IMG/VR virus record: IMGVR_UViG_3300042894_002013
Location: 1-48,969 of that record
Strand: one strand, 5' to 3'
Origin: a virus
Length of the DNA stretch: 48,969 nucleotides
Position 1 is the first letter of the stretch. Each line of letters starts with the position of its first letter. The notes under the pieces are model-generated. The model was not told where the DNA came from. It searched no databases and saw only the letters and a program-made list of their open reading frames with translations. Shown piece by piece: positions 1-6,981 of the stretch. The position numbers and the translations under genes were made by a program.

Positions 1-128
1 GTTTCTTCTGGTCTGAAGAACTCCGTAGCCTTTCTAACTATTTTTTCGTCAATAGTTTCTTCTGGTCTGGAGGAATCAGTAGCCTTTCTAACTATTTTTT
101 CGTCAATAGTTTCTTCTGGTTTCTTGAG
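1..128 (-). repeat. 54-bp (18-residue) tandem repeat at the C-terminal side of the muralytic protein
   Basis: Copies start at 1 and 55, with a partial third from 109. The unit encodes RPEETIDEKIVRKAT plus three variable residues, is highly charged and lies after both hydrolase domains. The array may continue beyond the left edge. Confidence 0.85.
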
Positions 129-2273
129 TTTCCTTAACCTAGAATTATCAAAACCTTCAACTCCAGCAAAAGTGAATCCTTCTCCTATAGCAGACAATCC
201 TTGATATAAACCCTCATCAACCACTGATTTAATATTTCCGGGTTTTGTAATATTTTCAAGAGTAGAACCAAAAGCGTCTTTTAGAGTATCGACCAAAGTT
301 TTTTCTTTTGGTTGTTCTTCTGTATCTGTTTGTTGTCCTTTTGGCTTTGCTGCATCTCCAGTACTTGGGGTTTCTTGAGCTAGTTCTGTTTCTGTAGAAC
401 CTATTGAATATTTTTTAAGAATTCCTTCTGCAGCGGAAATCCTTTGGGTCATATTTTCTTTCCCAGCTTTTTCGTATTCTTTCGTCCAAATTTCAGTTGC
501 TTCTTTTGCGGATTTTGCAGACTTTATGCCTTTATAAACATTTCCGTATTCTTTATGTTTTGTTTGTCCTGTTATTTCTTCGTAGATATATTCTAATTGT
601 CCATTAAGGGTGTTCCACTTATCACCTTTTCTAGCTTTCAATTCTTTAAATCTAGGACCATCAACAGACCATTGAGCGATACCTCTCCCTGGACCACCAC
701 CTTTTTGTTTTTGGTTGGGATTGAAGGTGGGGCTTTCTATTTTTAAACTTCCAGTAATACCTGCTGCTTGTTCTTTTGTAAACCCTTTACTAACGAAAAA
801 GTCAAAAACTTTCTTTTCGTTTGATTGTGTTGCTGTTTCTTTTGTTGCAGTTTCTTTTTTTAGCGAGGGGTCTTCTTGGACCTTTTCTGAAGTTTCTTCT
901 TGTTCTTCTTCCTCTTCTATTTCTGACGGTACATTTTGTTGTTGTGCTGTGACACCTTTCTTTTTGATATCATCTGCAAGTTTTGGCGTTTCATTTTGCT
1001 GTACTGGAGTTGTTTGGGGTGTTTGAGGTAAACTAGGTTCTTTATATGCAGACTCACTTTCTTTTTCTGTTGGTCTTCTTATAGCGACCAATTCGTGATT
1101 TTTCTTTTTGGTATTTCTTGTAGATCTTGTTACTCCGCCGCCACCTTTTGTACCTTGATTTCCTCCAATTATAGTAATCATGTTTCCGTCTAAAGAAACA
1201 ACAAAACCGACGTGCCCCTTATTTTTATCTGTACCTCTATTAAATACAGCTATGTCTCCGGGTTTCGCGTCATTTAAATTTACTGCTTCTCCATAAGTTA
1301 AGAAACTTTTTGCACTTTTTACTGATTTTGATTTTTTATATCCATTGGCAGATAAGACAGAATTAACGAATGTTGCGCACCAAGCTTCTGATATCCCAAA
1401 ACCAGAACCCAAATTTGTTTTAAAAAATGCTTCTAATTCTTTTTTGTTTGCCTTTTCTGTCATGCCCTCAAATTTTTCGGCAACTTGTACTAACCTTCCA
1501 GTAGGTGTTGTTCCTGCTCCTGGAGAAGTTTGTTGGGAGCGAGTTTCTGTTTGGGTCCCTGTTGTTGGGGTTGTACCTGTTCCGGTTTGTTCTGCGGTTC
1601 TTTGTTCCTGGTTTTCTCCCTCTTCTTCAAACTCTAAACCTAATGTATCTTTTGCGAATTTCTTCGCCTTTTCCCAAGGAGAGTTATTCATCTCTCTATC
1701 ATCCAACCAATCTATCGCTTTATAGATTCCAGCACCGGCAGCACCAAATAAAAACCCTTTTAGAAGTTTTGGTAATAATGACCCTAATAAACTTCCCAAA
1801 AATCCTTTACCAGTTCCGAACGTTCCTCCTATACCAACACCTTCGGACAATTTTAGAATTCCATTATTCATGGACTCAAAAATTTTATAGAATTTTTCTA
1901 GGTTTTCTTTTCCTATCCCAATCCCACCTGCGGTTTTAGTAACTTCAATGTCCTTTGCTTTTGATTCTAGAAGGTTTTGTGTTACTTGTTGACTCGTTGA
2001 TGTCGTTTCGATATAACGTAAAATGTTATTGTTTAAATCGAATAGAAGCCCTTTAATGTTTTCCAATGCCCTTACCATTGCTTCTCCAAAATAATTCGAA
2101 GAATTCTCTTTTGTTGCAGTAGCGTTGGAAGTAACGTTTTGATTGAGGTTTATGGCTCCATAATTTACTAATTGGAGTTTTCCCGATTGAACCAATGACG
2201 TTAATATTTGCGATTTATCGTCTAAGGATAAATTCCCAATAGCATTTTTGTTGTTTAGTGCTGGTAACGCCAT
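1..2273 (-). CDS. Large tail protein with CHAP-like and tail-lysozyme domains (partial, possible tape measure)
   Basis: This frame is open from an ATG at 2273 to the left edge, giving at least 757 codons with the C-terminus missing. From the N-terminus I see an Asn/Thr-rich helical region, then a glycine-rich hydrophobic stretch around residues 150-185 that could be a membrane-seeking helix. A Thr/Gln-rich linker follows. Residues about 275-405 match the TIGR02594/CHAP type of peptidoglycan amidase or endopeptidase, with Cys299 in AWCATFVN, His354 in GHVGFVV and Asn372 in GGNQG. After a Glu-rich linker, residues about 485-622 match phage tail lysozyme (PF18013 type), with likely catalytic Glu513 in KIESP and a GIAQW motif. 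The tail has 18-residue tandem repeats. It follows gp26 and a small ORF, where a tape measure is normally encoded, so it may set tail length and carry wall hydrolases. A hub-bound lysin is the alternative. The domain calls are firmer than the role. Confidence 0.8.
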   Translation of the reverse strand, partial: MALPALNNKNAIGNLSLDDKSQILTSLVQSGKLQLVNYGAINLNQNVTSNATATKENSSNYFGEAMVRALENIKGLLFDLNNNILRYIETTSTSQQVTQNLLESKAKDIEVTKTAGGIGIGKENLEKFYKIFESMNNGILKLSEGVGIGGTFGTGKGFLGSLLGSLLPKLLKGFLFGAAGAGIYKAIDWLDDREMNNSPWEKAKKFAKDTLGLEFEEEGENQEQRTAEQTGTGTTPTTGTQTETRSQQTSPGAGTTPTGRLVQVAEKFEGMTEKANKKELEAFFKTNLGSGFGISEAWCATFVNSVLSANGYKKSKSVKSAKSFLTYGEAVNLNDAKPGDIAVFNRGTDKNKGHVGFVVSLDGNMITIIGGNQGTKGGGGVTRSTRNTKKKNHELVAIRRPTEKESESAYKEPSLPQTPQTTPVQQNETPKLADDIKKKGVTAQQQNVPSEIEEEEEQEETSEKVQEDPSLKKETATKETATQSNEKKVFDFFVSKGFTKEQAAGITGSLKIESPTFNPNQKQKGGGPGRGIAQWSVDGPRFKELKARKGDKWNTLNGQLEYIYEEITGQTKHKEYGNVYKGIKSAKSAKEATEIWTKEYEKAGKENMTQRISAAEGILKKYSIGSTETELAQETPSTGDAAKPKGQQTDTEEQPKEKTLVDTLKDAFGSTLENITKPGNIKSVVDEGLYQGLSAIGEGFTFAGVEGFDNSRLRKLKKPEETIDEKIVRKATDSSRPEETIDEKIVRKATEFFRPEE

Positions 2274-2274
2274 T

Positions 2275-2406
2275 TTAGTTCCTATTTTGACTTAGTTTTT
2301 CGTTTTCTTCGTTAATATGTTGTAATAATAAATTCAAAAACACTTCTCTTTCCCACGGGATCATATTTTCTAGTTCAGATAAACTATATTTGTGATGTTG
2401 CATCAT
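2275..2406 (-). CDS. Small gp51/tail-chaperone-like ORF, probably expressed by -1 frameshift from gp26
   Basis: From the ATG at 2406 this ORF encodes 43 residues, starting MMQHHKYSLSELENMIPWER and ending in a Glu/Asn-rich helix. The same frame is open upstream through LSHDNLENYYKTNFA into the 3' end of gp26. No Shine-Dalgarno-like sequence precedes either in-frame ATG (2406, 2403) or the TTG at 2436, so independent initiation looks weak. The frame is -1 relative to gp26 and joins it at a slippery heptamer, giving a predicted 299-residue fusion. The PWERE segment with a charged helical tail resembles small tail-assembly proteins found after gp26 in marine T4-like phages. T4 also has gene 51 after 26, but T4 gp51 is about 249 residues, so I do not claim homology. 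The stop at 2275-2277 is 1 base from the next start codon. Confidence 0.7.
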   Translation of the reverse strand: MMQHHKYSLSELENMIPWEREVFLNLLLQHINEENEKLSQNRN

Positions 2407-2453
2407 TGCAAAATTTGTTTTATAATAGTTTTCCAAATTATCATGAGAAAGAG

Positions 2454-3173
2454 TTACCCTAAAAAATTATCAAGACCTACAATATCAATATCGTGTACAA
2501 ACCCACATTTAGAACATTTTACCGTTAGGGTTTCTTTTAATACTGGTAAATTGCTGAAAAATTCTTCTACCTTTTTAAATTGATCAATAGACATAGATTC
2601 TAAAAATTCTAATACCTCTGATTTTGGCGTTTCGTTTTTGTAATAGAAATTTTGTTCGTCGAATATGTAATCTAATGAGTTATAAATTACCTCTAATGTT
2701 AGGGTAACGGCGTCAGTAATTTCAGTATTCAATTTAGACAATTCTGCAATATCAGGATATTTCATTTTAAACCCAACACTATCCGTTAATCGAATTATGT
2801 CGTTATTTTCTTTTTTGTCTACAGAAACTTCTAATAGGTTTATAGAAACCGGCATTAAGTTCCCGCAAATATTTTCTTCTATTTTATTATTGCATCTATA
2901 TTTTGTTTCTACAATTTCTCCAATAGACCTTGCTCTAAGTTGTAGGAAAAAGTATTCTATGTCTATTTGATTGAGTTTGTTAACGTCAATATCTGAGGTA
3001 CAACAATTTTTTATTATTTGTTTAATATTATTTAAAGCGAATTCTGCGTCTTCAGATTGTTTTGCTAGTAATAGAATTTTTTGTTCTTTTACTAGGAAAG
3101 GTCTAAACATAACCGTTTGATTTGAAATTGGTAATGTCGTTTCATACAAAGGACTTTCGATTTTTGGTAACAT
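2454..3173 (-). CDS. gp26: Baseplate hub / tail assembly protein, T4 gp26 family
   Basis: This 239-residue protein resembles the T4 gp26 family (T4_baseplate, PF12322); T4 gp26 is 208 residues and is needed for baseplate hub assembly. The N-terminus MLPKIESPLYETTLP, a region around residues 10-60 on folding and capacity (FRPFLVKEQKILLLA) and the helical C-half are typical. Two cysteine pairs, CNN...C near residue 95 and CSKC near residue 220, suggest a small zinc-ribbon-like element; metal binding is inferred. It starts 14 bases after the gp54-like gene and its final codons contain the slippery heptamer, so it is probably made as both a short form and a frameshifted fusion, as seen with tail assembly chaperones. 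Confidence 0.82.
   Translation of the reverse strand: MLPKIESPLYETTLPISNQTVMFRPFLVKEQKILLLAKQSEDAEFALNNIKQIIKNCCTSDIDVNKLNQIDIEYFFLQLRARSIGEIVETKYRCNNKIEENICGNLMPVSINLLEVSVDKKENNDIIRLTDSVGFKMKYPDIAELSKLNTEITDAVTLTLEVIYNSLDYIFDEQNFYYKNETPKSEVLEFLESMSIDQFKKVEEFFSNLPVLKETLTVKCSKCGFVHDIDIVGLDNFLG
2457..2468 (-). promoter_or_regulatory. Predicted programmed -1 ribosomal frameshift site (T TTT TTA)
   Basis: Read on the minus strand in the gp26 frame, the codons are AAT TTT TTA GGG TAA. Bases 2466-2460 form T TTT TTA, a canonical X XXY YYZ heptamer, one sense codon before the gp26 stop. A tandem -1 slip gives AGG GTA ACT CTT and continues 61 codons to 2275 without a stop. An AGG about 13 bases upstream might act as a Shine-Dalgarno-like stimulator. 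I see no obvious downstream hairpin. Confidence 0.6.
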
Positions 3174-3187
3174 AATTTACTCCATGA

Positions 3188-3865
3188 TTAAAATACTGGG
3201 AATGGTATAGATCCACCTAAAGGAATTGCTGCGTTGTAGTATGTGTATGCAAAAGTTACTGTTAGTTTATGTATTGCGTTACCATTTTCCCAAGAAAGGG
3301 GCATTTCGTTTAAAGATATTGGAAATGCGTGAAACAAACCAACCCAATACGATGGGTCGTTTTTTACGTTATATTGCGTGATTAATATAAATGCTTCGTA
3401 TTGATTTTTATATTTAAAATCGTAGTTTACTACTGGACCGTCAGTAAATAGACCAACAACGTCTTCTATTCCTATTTGGAATGGGAAAAAAGACGCGTTT
3501 GAAATATAATTCATCCAATATTCAAAAATCCAACGTTCAATCATATTGTCTGAGCAAATAAAAGTTAGGTTTATTTTGTTATATGAATTTTGTATTGGGT
3601 GTAGGATTTCTGGACCGTATAACTTTTGCGTAACCGCAGAAAATGTCCTTGATGGTAATTCTGCCGCTTCGCAGTGAAATTTCATTTTTTTCCAAGCAGA
3701 AGCTGGGTCTTCTCCGTCAAGACCTGCAGCCGCCATCAAATCCAAAGCAAAAACCGGATTTGTTGGGGTGATCATAACGTCAAAGTTACAGGGTCTTGCT
3801 ACTTCCGTTTTAGAGAAAGTTTCAAGAAAATTTCTTATATCTGAGTTATATTTTATTTCGCTCAT
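3188..3865 (-). CDS. gp54: Tail-tube-fold protein, gp54-like baseplate tube initiator
   Basis: The 225-residue protein has the tube-protein fold signature of the T4 gp19/gp48/gp54 group: FDVMITP near residue 28, a CEAAELPSRTFSAVTQKLYG loop, FICSDNMIERWIFEYWMNYI, and a C-terminal strand series ending in FTYTYYN-like and PFPVF sequence. T4 gp54 (320 residues) polymerises under gp48 to start tube growth, and gp19 (163 residues) forms the tube. The position among baseplate genes and the intermediate length favour gp54, but a minor tube protein cannot be excluded. Its ATG overlaps the upstream stop as ATGA at 3862-3865, showing translational coupling with the gp2-like gene. Confidence 0.7.
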   Translation of the reverse strand: MSEIKYNSDIRNFLETFSKTEVARPCNFDVMITPTNPVFALDLMAAAGLDGEDPASAWKKMKFHCEAAELPSRTFSAVTQKLYGPEILHPIQNSYNKINLTFICSDNMIERWIFEYWMNYISNASFFPFQIGIEDVVGLFTDGPVVNYDFKYKNQYEAFILITQYNVKNDPSYWVGLFHAFPISLNEMPLSWENGNAIHKLTVTFAYTYYNAAIPLGGSIPFPVF

Positions 3866-4605
3866 CTTTTATATTTCTTCCAAACTTTTGAATTTGATTG
3901 TTTTTGCATATCTGCTACTGGTAGGTTTGCGGCAAATAACCATTCGTGCGCTTCTACTGGCAGTATCCTACTTTTAACATTAGATTTAAGATACAGTTTA
4001 ATACAATATTCTTTTAAATCTTTATAATTTTTAGACCTTTTAATGATCTCATAACTTATATTAGAAACTAACATATCGTTCTCTTTTATGTATTGAGATT
4101 TGCTTGCTATTTCTGCTATAATCAAAGATCTAACTTCATAGGGTAAATAGTGTATATTCACCCCAAGAAAATGCGAACCTTTATTTTCTAATAAAATTAT
4201 CAGGGGAAATTTATCCCAATAAGGCAATGTATCTTTATATTTTGCGTCATAAGAAAAGAAAAACATTCCTCCCGGATAAAAAACCTTTTTCTTTATTATT
4301 TTGTCCAGTTCTGGAGCGTTAGATTTTAAAGCCTTTACTTTTAAATTTAACCAACCCATCGATTGACTCGCTAGAGCAGATCTTTCTGCTGGAGAAGCGT
4401 TTTTAAACCTCTCATACATAGAAGGTAATTTTCTTTGTTTAAAGAACGCTTCATTTAATTCTTCTTGGTTTGTTGCATACCTTCCTGGAGAATTTGTAAA
4501 TGTTAATTCTGCCCAAGCGCCAACCCCCATAAAAAACGGGTTGAAAATATATTTTTTGCCTTTTAATTCAACAACATGCCATTCCGAATATTTTGTATTG
4601 TCCAT
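3862..4605 (-). CDS. gp2: Probable gp2-like DNA end protector / head completion protein
   Basis: This 247-residue protein has a family block around residues 110-155 (FFFSYDAKYKDTLPYWDKFP followed by FLGVNIHYLP) that I recognise from proteins annotated as T4 gp2-type DNA end protectors in T4-like phages. T4 gp2 is 274 residues; it caps packaged DNA ends and protects them from host RecBCD. The C-terminal half is helical and Lys-rich, ending in VWKKYKR. The neighbouring gp4 gene supports the call, since T4 has the order 3-2-4-53. The ATG at 4605 follows an AATAAATA-like stretch at about 4609-4617. The identification rests on motif memory and synteny. Confidence 0.62.
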   Translation of the reverse strand: MDNTKYSEWHVVELKGKKYIFNPFFMGVGAWAELTFTNSPGRYATNQEELNEAFFKQRKLPSMYERFKNASPAERSALASQSMGWLNLKVKALKSNAPELDKIIKKKVFYPGGMFFFSYDAKYKDTLPYWDKFPLIILLENKGSHFLGVNIHYLPYEVRSLIIAEIASKSQYIKENDMLVSNISYEIIKRSKNYKDLKEYCIKLYLKSNVKSRILPVEAHEWLFAANLPVADMQKQSNSKVWKKYKR

Positions 4606-4622
4606 GGACTATTTATTGAATA

Positions 4623-5060
4623 TTAAAAGATGTCTTTTTCTGTAAGAAGTTTAAACGTCCAACCCCTATGTCTGCAATATTCTTTTGCTGCCGCCCATTT
4701 AGCAGAATTTACTCCCCAAGTACAAACTTCGTTAATATACGTTTTGGTTACTCTTTTCTTTATTTTTGGTTCTATAGTTTGAGCATAAGGTTTTACTTCT
4801 ATGACATAAGTTTCTATAGAACCGTCTAATTTTTTAACTTTTGCTAATATATCTGGAAAGTATCTGTGTTGTCTGTTGTCTACTGGAGAAATATAATTTA
4901 TTACCAATTCTTCAGAACCCCAAGATAAAACGTTTTCGTTTTTATCCAACCACTTAAAAACTCTCAGCTCCCAGGAAGAGCGATAAATTACGTTATGAGG
5001 GTCTCCATGATATTTTTCTGGATTCTTTAATTTATAAATACCCTGTTTGTAATTAGACAT
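4623..5060 (-). CDS. gp4: Head completion nuclease gp4
   Basis: The 145-residue product matches the T4 gp4 (gp50/65) head completion family, which shares a TnsA-like PD-(D/E)xK nuclease fold. Visible elements are the GDPHNVIYRSSWE block near residues 19-31, Asp70 in YFPDI, and Glu88 and Lys90 in IEVKPY, which fit the PD...ExK active site. The C-terminus AKEYCRHRGWTFKLLTEKDI is typical. gp4 is thought to act on packaged DNA ends or the portal so that the tail can join. It is the first gene of the leftward unit, 50 bases from the divergent gp48 gene. Confidence 0.88.
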   Translation of the reverse strand: MSNYKQGIYKLKNPEKYHGDPHNVIYRSSWELRVFKWLDKNENVLSWGSEELVINYISPVDNRQHRYFPDILAKVKKLDGSIETYVIEVKPYAQTIEPKIKKRVTKTYINEVCTWGVNSAKWAAAKEYCRHRGWTFKLLTEKDIF

Positions 5061-5110
5061 CTAAAGTTCAATATAAATAATATTATTTAGTAGATTCGTA
5101 GGAATTTCTT
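5061..5110. promoter_or_regulatory. Divergent intergenic promoter region with T4-type late promoter
   Basis: This 50-base gap separates the leftward gp4 unit from the rightward gp48 unit. The plus strand holds an exact T4 late -10 octamer TATAAATA at 5072-5079, 32 bases before the gp48 ATG. On the minus strand CTAAATAATA at 5090-5081 is a weaker late-promoter-like sequence ahead of gp4. T4 late promoters are read by sigma factor gp55 with gp33 and the sliding clamp; use of that system here is inferred. Confidence 0.7.
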
Positions 5111-6136
5111 ATGGCAATGCCTTCATTTTTAGCTGCAAATCCTCTAGCTTCTTTAGACCCAGAAACTTTGATCCTAGAAGGTTTAGAAGCGTTTAGTCCT
5201 GGGGGTGTGTTTCCCAGTAGAAATGTTGGTATGTATGACTTTATATCGTTAAAATATCCAGAAGATATAGAACATTATTTTATGCATGGGCATTATATAA
5301 ATTTTTACGTGAACGCTCCAGTTTGGGGTAAATATTGGGAAAAAGACGGAAAAACAGGAATTTCTTCTTATTCTTATGAAGGTATGCCAGAAGTTGGTGG
5401 TTTACTTGGTTCTATCGGTATTACTTCGAACGGATATTCTATAAAGGAAGTTGAACGCGACGGGACTCCAATCAAAGACCCAACTTCTGCTGCTGGCGCT
5501 GTAAACCATATTAGAACCCAAAGGATATCCCAAGCGATTTCGCTTTATATTCCAGATACTATGTCGTATAGTTCGCAAATACAATACGAACACACTTCCG
5601 CTAGACAAATGGGCGCTTCTTTGTTAAATTCTTTGGATAAAACCCTTTCTGGTTATCTTAGTAAGGTAACTAACAGTAAATTGGTTCAAGGTATTTCTGG
5701 CGCTATGAACCTTTTGGAAAACCTTGGTAAAATTGGTGGAGTCACTGTAAACGATCAAATGTTGGTTCTTTTTAGGCAAGTTGGTTTGCGAGAATTCTCA
5801 TACGATTTTTTCTTCACCCCAAAAAGTCCAAAAGAAGCAGAGTCAGTACAGCAAATAATAAGAGCGTTTAGGTTTCATGCTCATCCGGAGGCAGTATTAG
5901 ATTATGGTTTATTTTATATTGCTCCTGGAACTTTTGATATAGAGTTTATGCACAGGGGTTCTAGAAACACTAAAATACATCAAGTTTCCACTTGCGTTCT
6001 TACTGGGTATGACGTGGATTACGCTCCAACGGGTTGGTCAACCCACGTAGATGGTATGCCCATACAAACAAGAATGTCTTTACATTTTACTGAGACTCAG
6101 GTTGTGACTAAGCAAGATATTGAAGCAGGTTACTAA
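5111..6136 (+). CDS. gp48: Baseplate tail tube cap gp48
   Basis: The 341-residue protein matches T4 gp48 (364 residues), the cap that binds the baseplate hub and nucleates the tube. The C-terminal two thirds has the tube-like fold: VLFRQVGLREFSYDFFFTPK near residue 219, a run on AFRFHAHPE, and HQVSTCVLTGYDVDYAPTG near residue 298, typical for gp48. The N-terminus has a long loop with NVGMYDFISLKYPED. It opens the rightward operon behind a TATAAATA promoter. The stop TAA at 6134-6136 abuts the gp53 ATG at 6137. Confidence 0.85.
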   Translation: MAMPSFLAANPLASLDPETLILEGLEAFSPGGVFPSRNVGMYDFISLKYPEDIEHYFMHGHYINFYVNAPVWGKYWEKDGKTGISSYSYEGMPEVGGLLGSIGITSNGYSIKEVERDGTPIKDPTSAAGAVNHIRTQRISQAISLYIPDTMSYSSQIQYEHTSARQMGASLLNSLDKTLSGYLSKVTNSKLVQGISGAMNLLENLGKIGGVTVNDQMLVLFRQVGLREFSYDFFFTPKSPKEAESVQQIIRAFRFHAHPEAVLDYGLFYIAPGTFDIEFMHRGSRNTKIHQVSTCVLTGYDVDYAPTGWSTHVDGMPIQTRMSLHFTETQVVTKQDIEAGY

Positions 6137-6979
6137 ATGTCAAATTTCTTTTATTTTTACCCTAGTATTGTTTACAATAAACAAATAGTTACAGACCTGC
6201 TTGTTAGAGCAAAGGTTAGGGAATCTTGGTTAAATGATCCAAGAATATATTACAATTATAAGTATAAGGATTCTGATAGACCAGAACACTTAGCGCACAA
6301 GTATTACGGAGAAGAAGAATTACACTGGGTTATTCTATTCACGAATAATATTTTTGATGCGAATTGGGATTTCCCAATAGATTATTATACTTTCAACAAA
6401 TATATTGAAGACAAATATAAAGAACAAGGGTCTATAGTTAACAAAACTGGATTGGCATACGCCCAAACAACCCCTGACCCGATATATAGATACCAAAAGA
6501 CAGTTACTATAACTACAAGCGAAGGGATATCTAAAAGAAATTATGTTATTGACGAAAAGTCGTACAGAGAACTAGAATTTACCAATACTTATTCTACTGG
6601 AACCCCTTATACAATTTATGCGGAATCGGAATTAAATTCTTACCAATTAACACTTAATGCTGGCTCCGTATTAAATGTTGGGGATATATTAATCGGTAAT
6701 GAGTTTATACCAAATTTTGCTAAAGTTGAATCTATTGATTCTGCGAACAGTTTATTTAATATAACTATACCAGCAAAAAGTAGTGAAACTAATGGGAAAA
6801 TATTTATCTATAATTCGCAATCTAATTATAGTATATATGAAGTTTCAAAAAAATACCCAGAAATAACTATCTATGATAGAGAAATGGAAATAAATGAATC
6901 TAAAAGAAACGTTAAAATTTTAGATAAAAATTACATACGAAAGGCTCAAGAAGAATTTCAACGATTGATTAAACAATAA
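6137..6979 (+). CDS. gp53: Baseplate wedge gp53, with an inserted beta module
   Basis: The 280-residue product has the gp53 (PF11246) N-terminus: YFYPSIVYN, RPEHLAHKYYGEEELHWVIL and NIFDANWDFPIDY within the first 85 residues. gp53 joins the wedge to the hub and carries a LysM-like end; here the C-terminus INESKRNVKILDKNYIRKAQ fits that end. T4 gp53 has 196 residues. The extra length lies at about nucleotides 6630-6815, where GDILIGNEFIPNFAKV matches a VGQ-V-G-IP-T-V type beta module also present in the gp7-, gp8- and gp10-like proteins of this window. The gene is 2 bases from the hub gene. Confidence 0.88.
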   Translation: MSNFFYFYPSIVYNKQIVTDLLVRAKVRESWLNDPRIYYNYKYKDSDRPEHLAHKYYGEEELHWVILFTNNIFDANWDFPIDYYTFNKYIEDKYKEQGSIVNKTGLAYAQTTPDPIYRYQKTVTITTSEGISKRNYVIDEKSYRELEFTNTYSTGTPYTIYAESELNSYQLTLNAGSVLNVGDILIGNEFIPNFAKVESIDSANSLFNITIPAKSSETNGKIFIYNSQSNYSIYEVSKKYPEITIYDREMEINESKRNVKILDKNYIRKAQEEFQRLIKQ

Positions 6980-6981
6980 TT

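Noticed and set aside
715-1939. Plus-strand ORFs at 715-1026, 1345-1725 and 1505-1939.
   Set aside because: They are antisense to the muralytic gene, which has clear domains, and their products are low-complexity Ser/Val/Phe-rich with no family resemblance.
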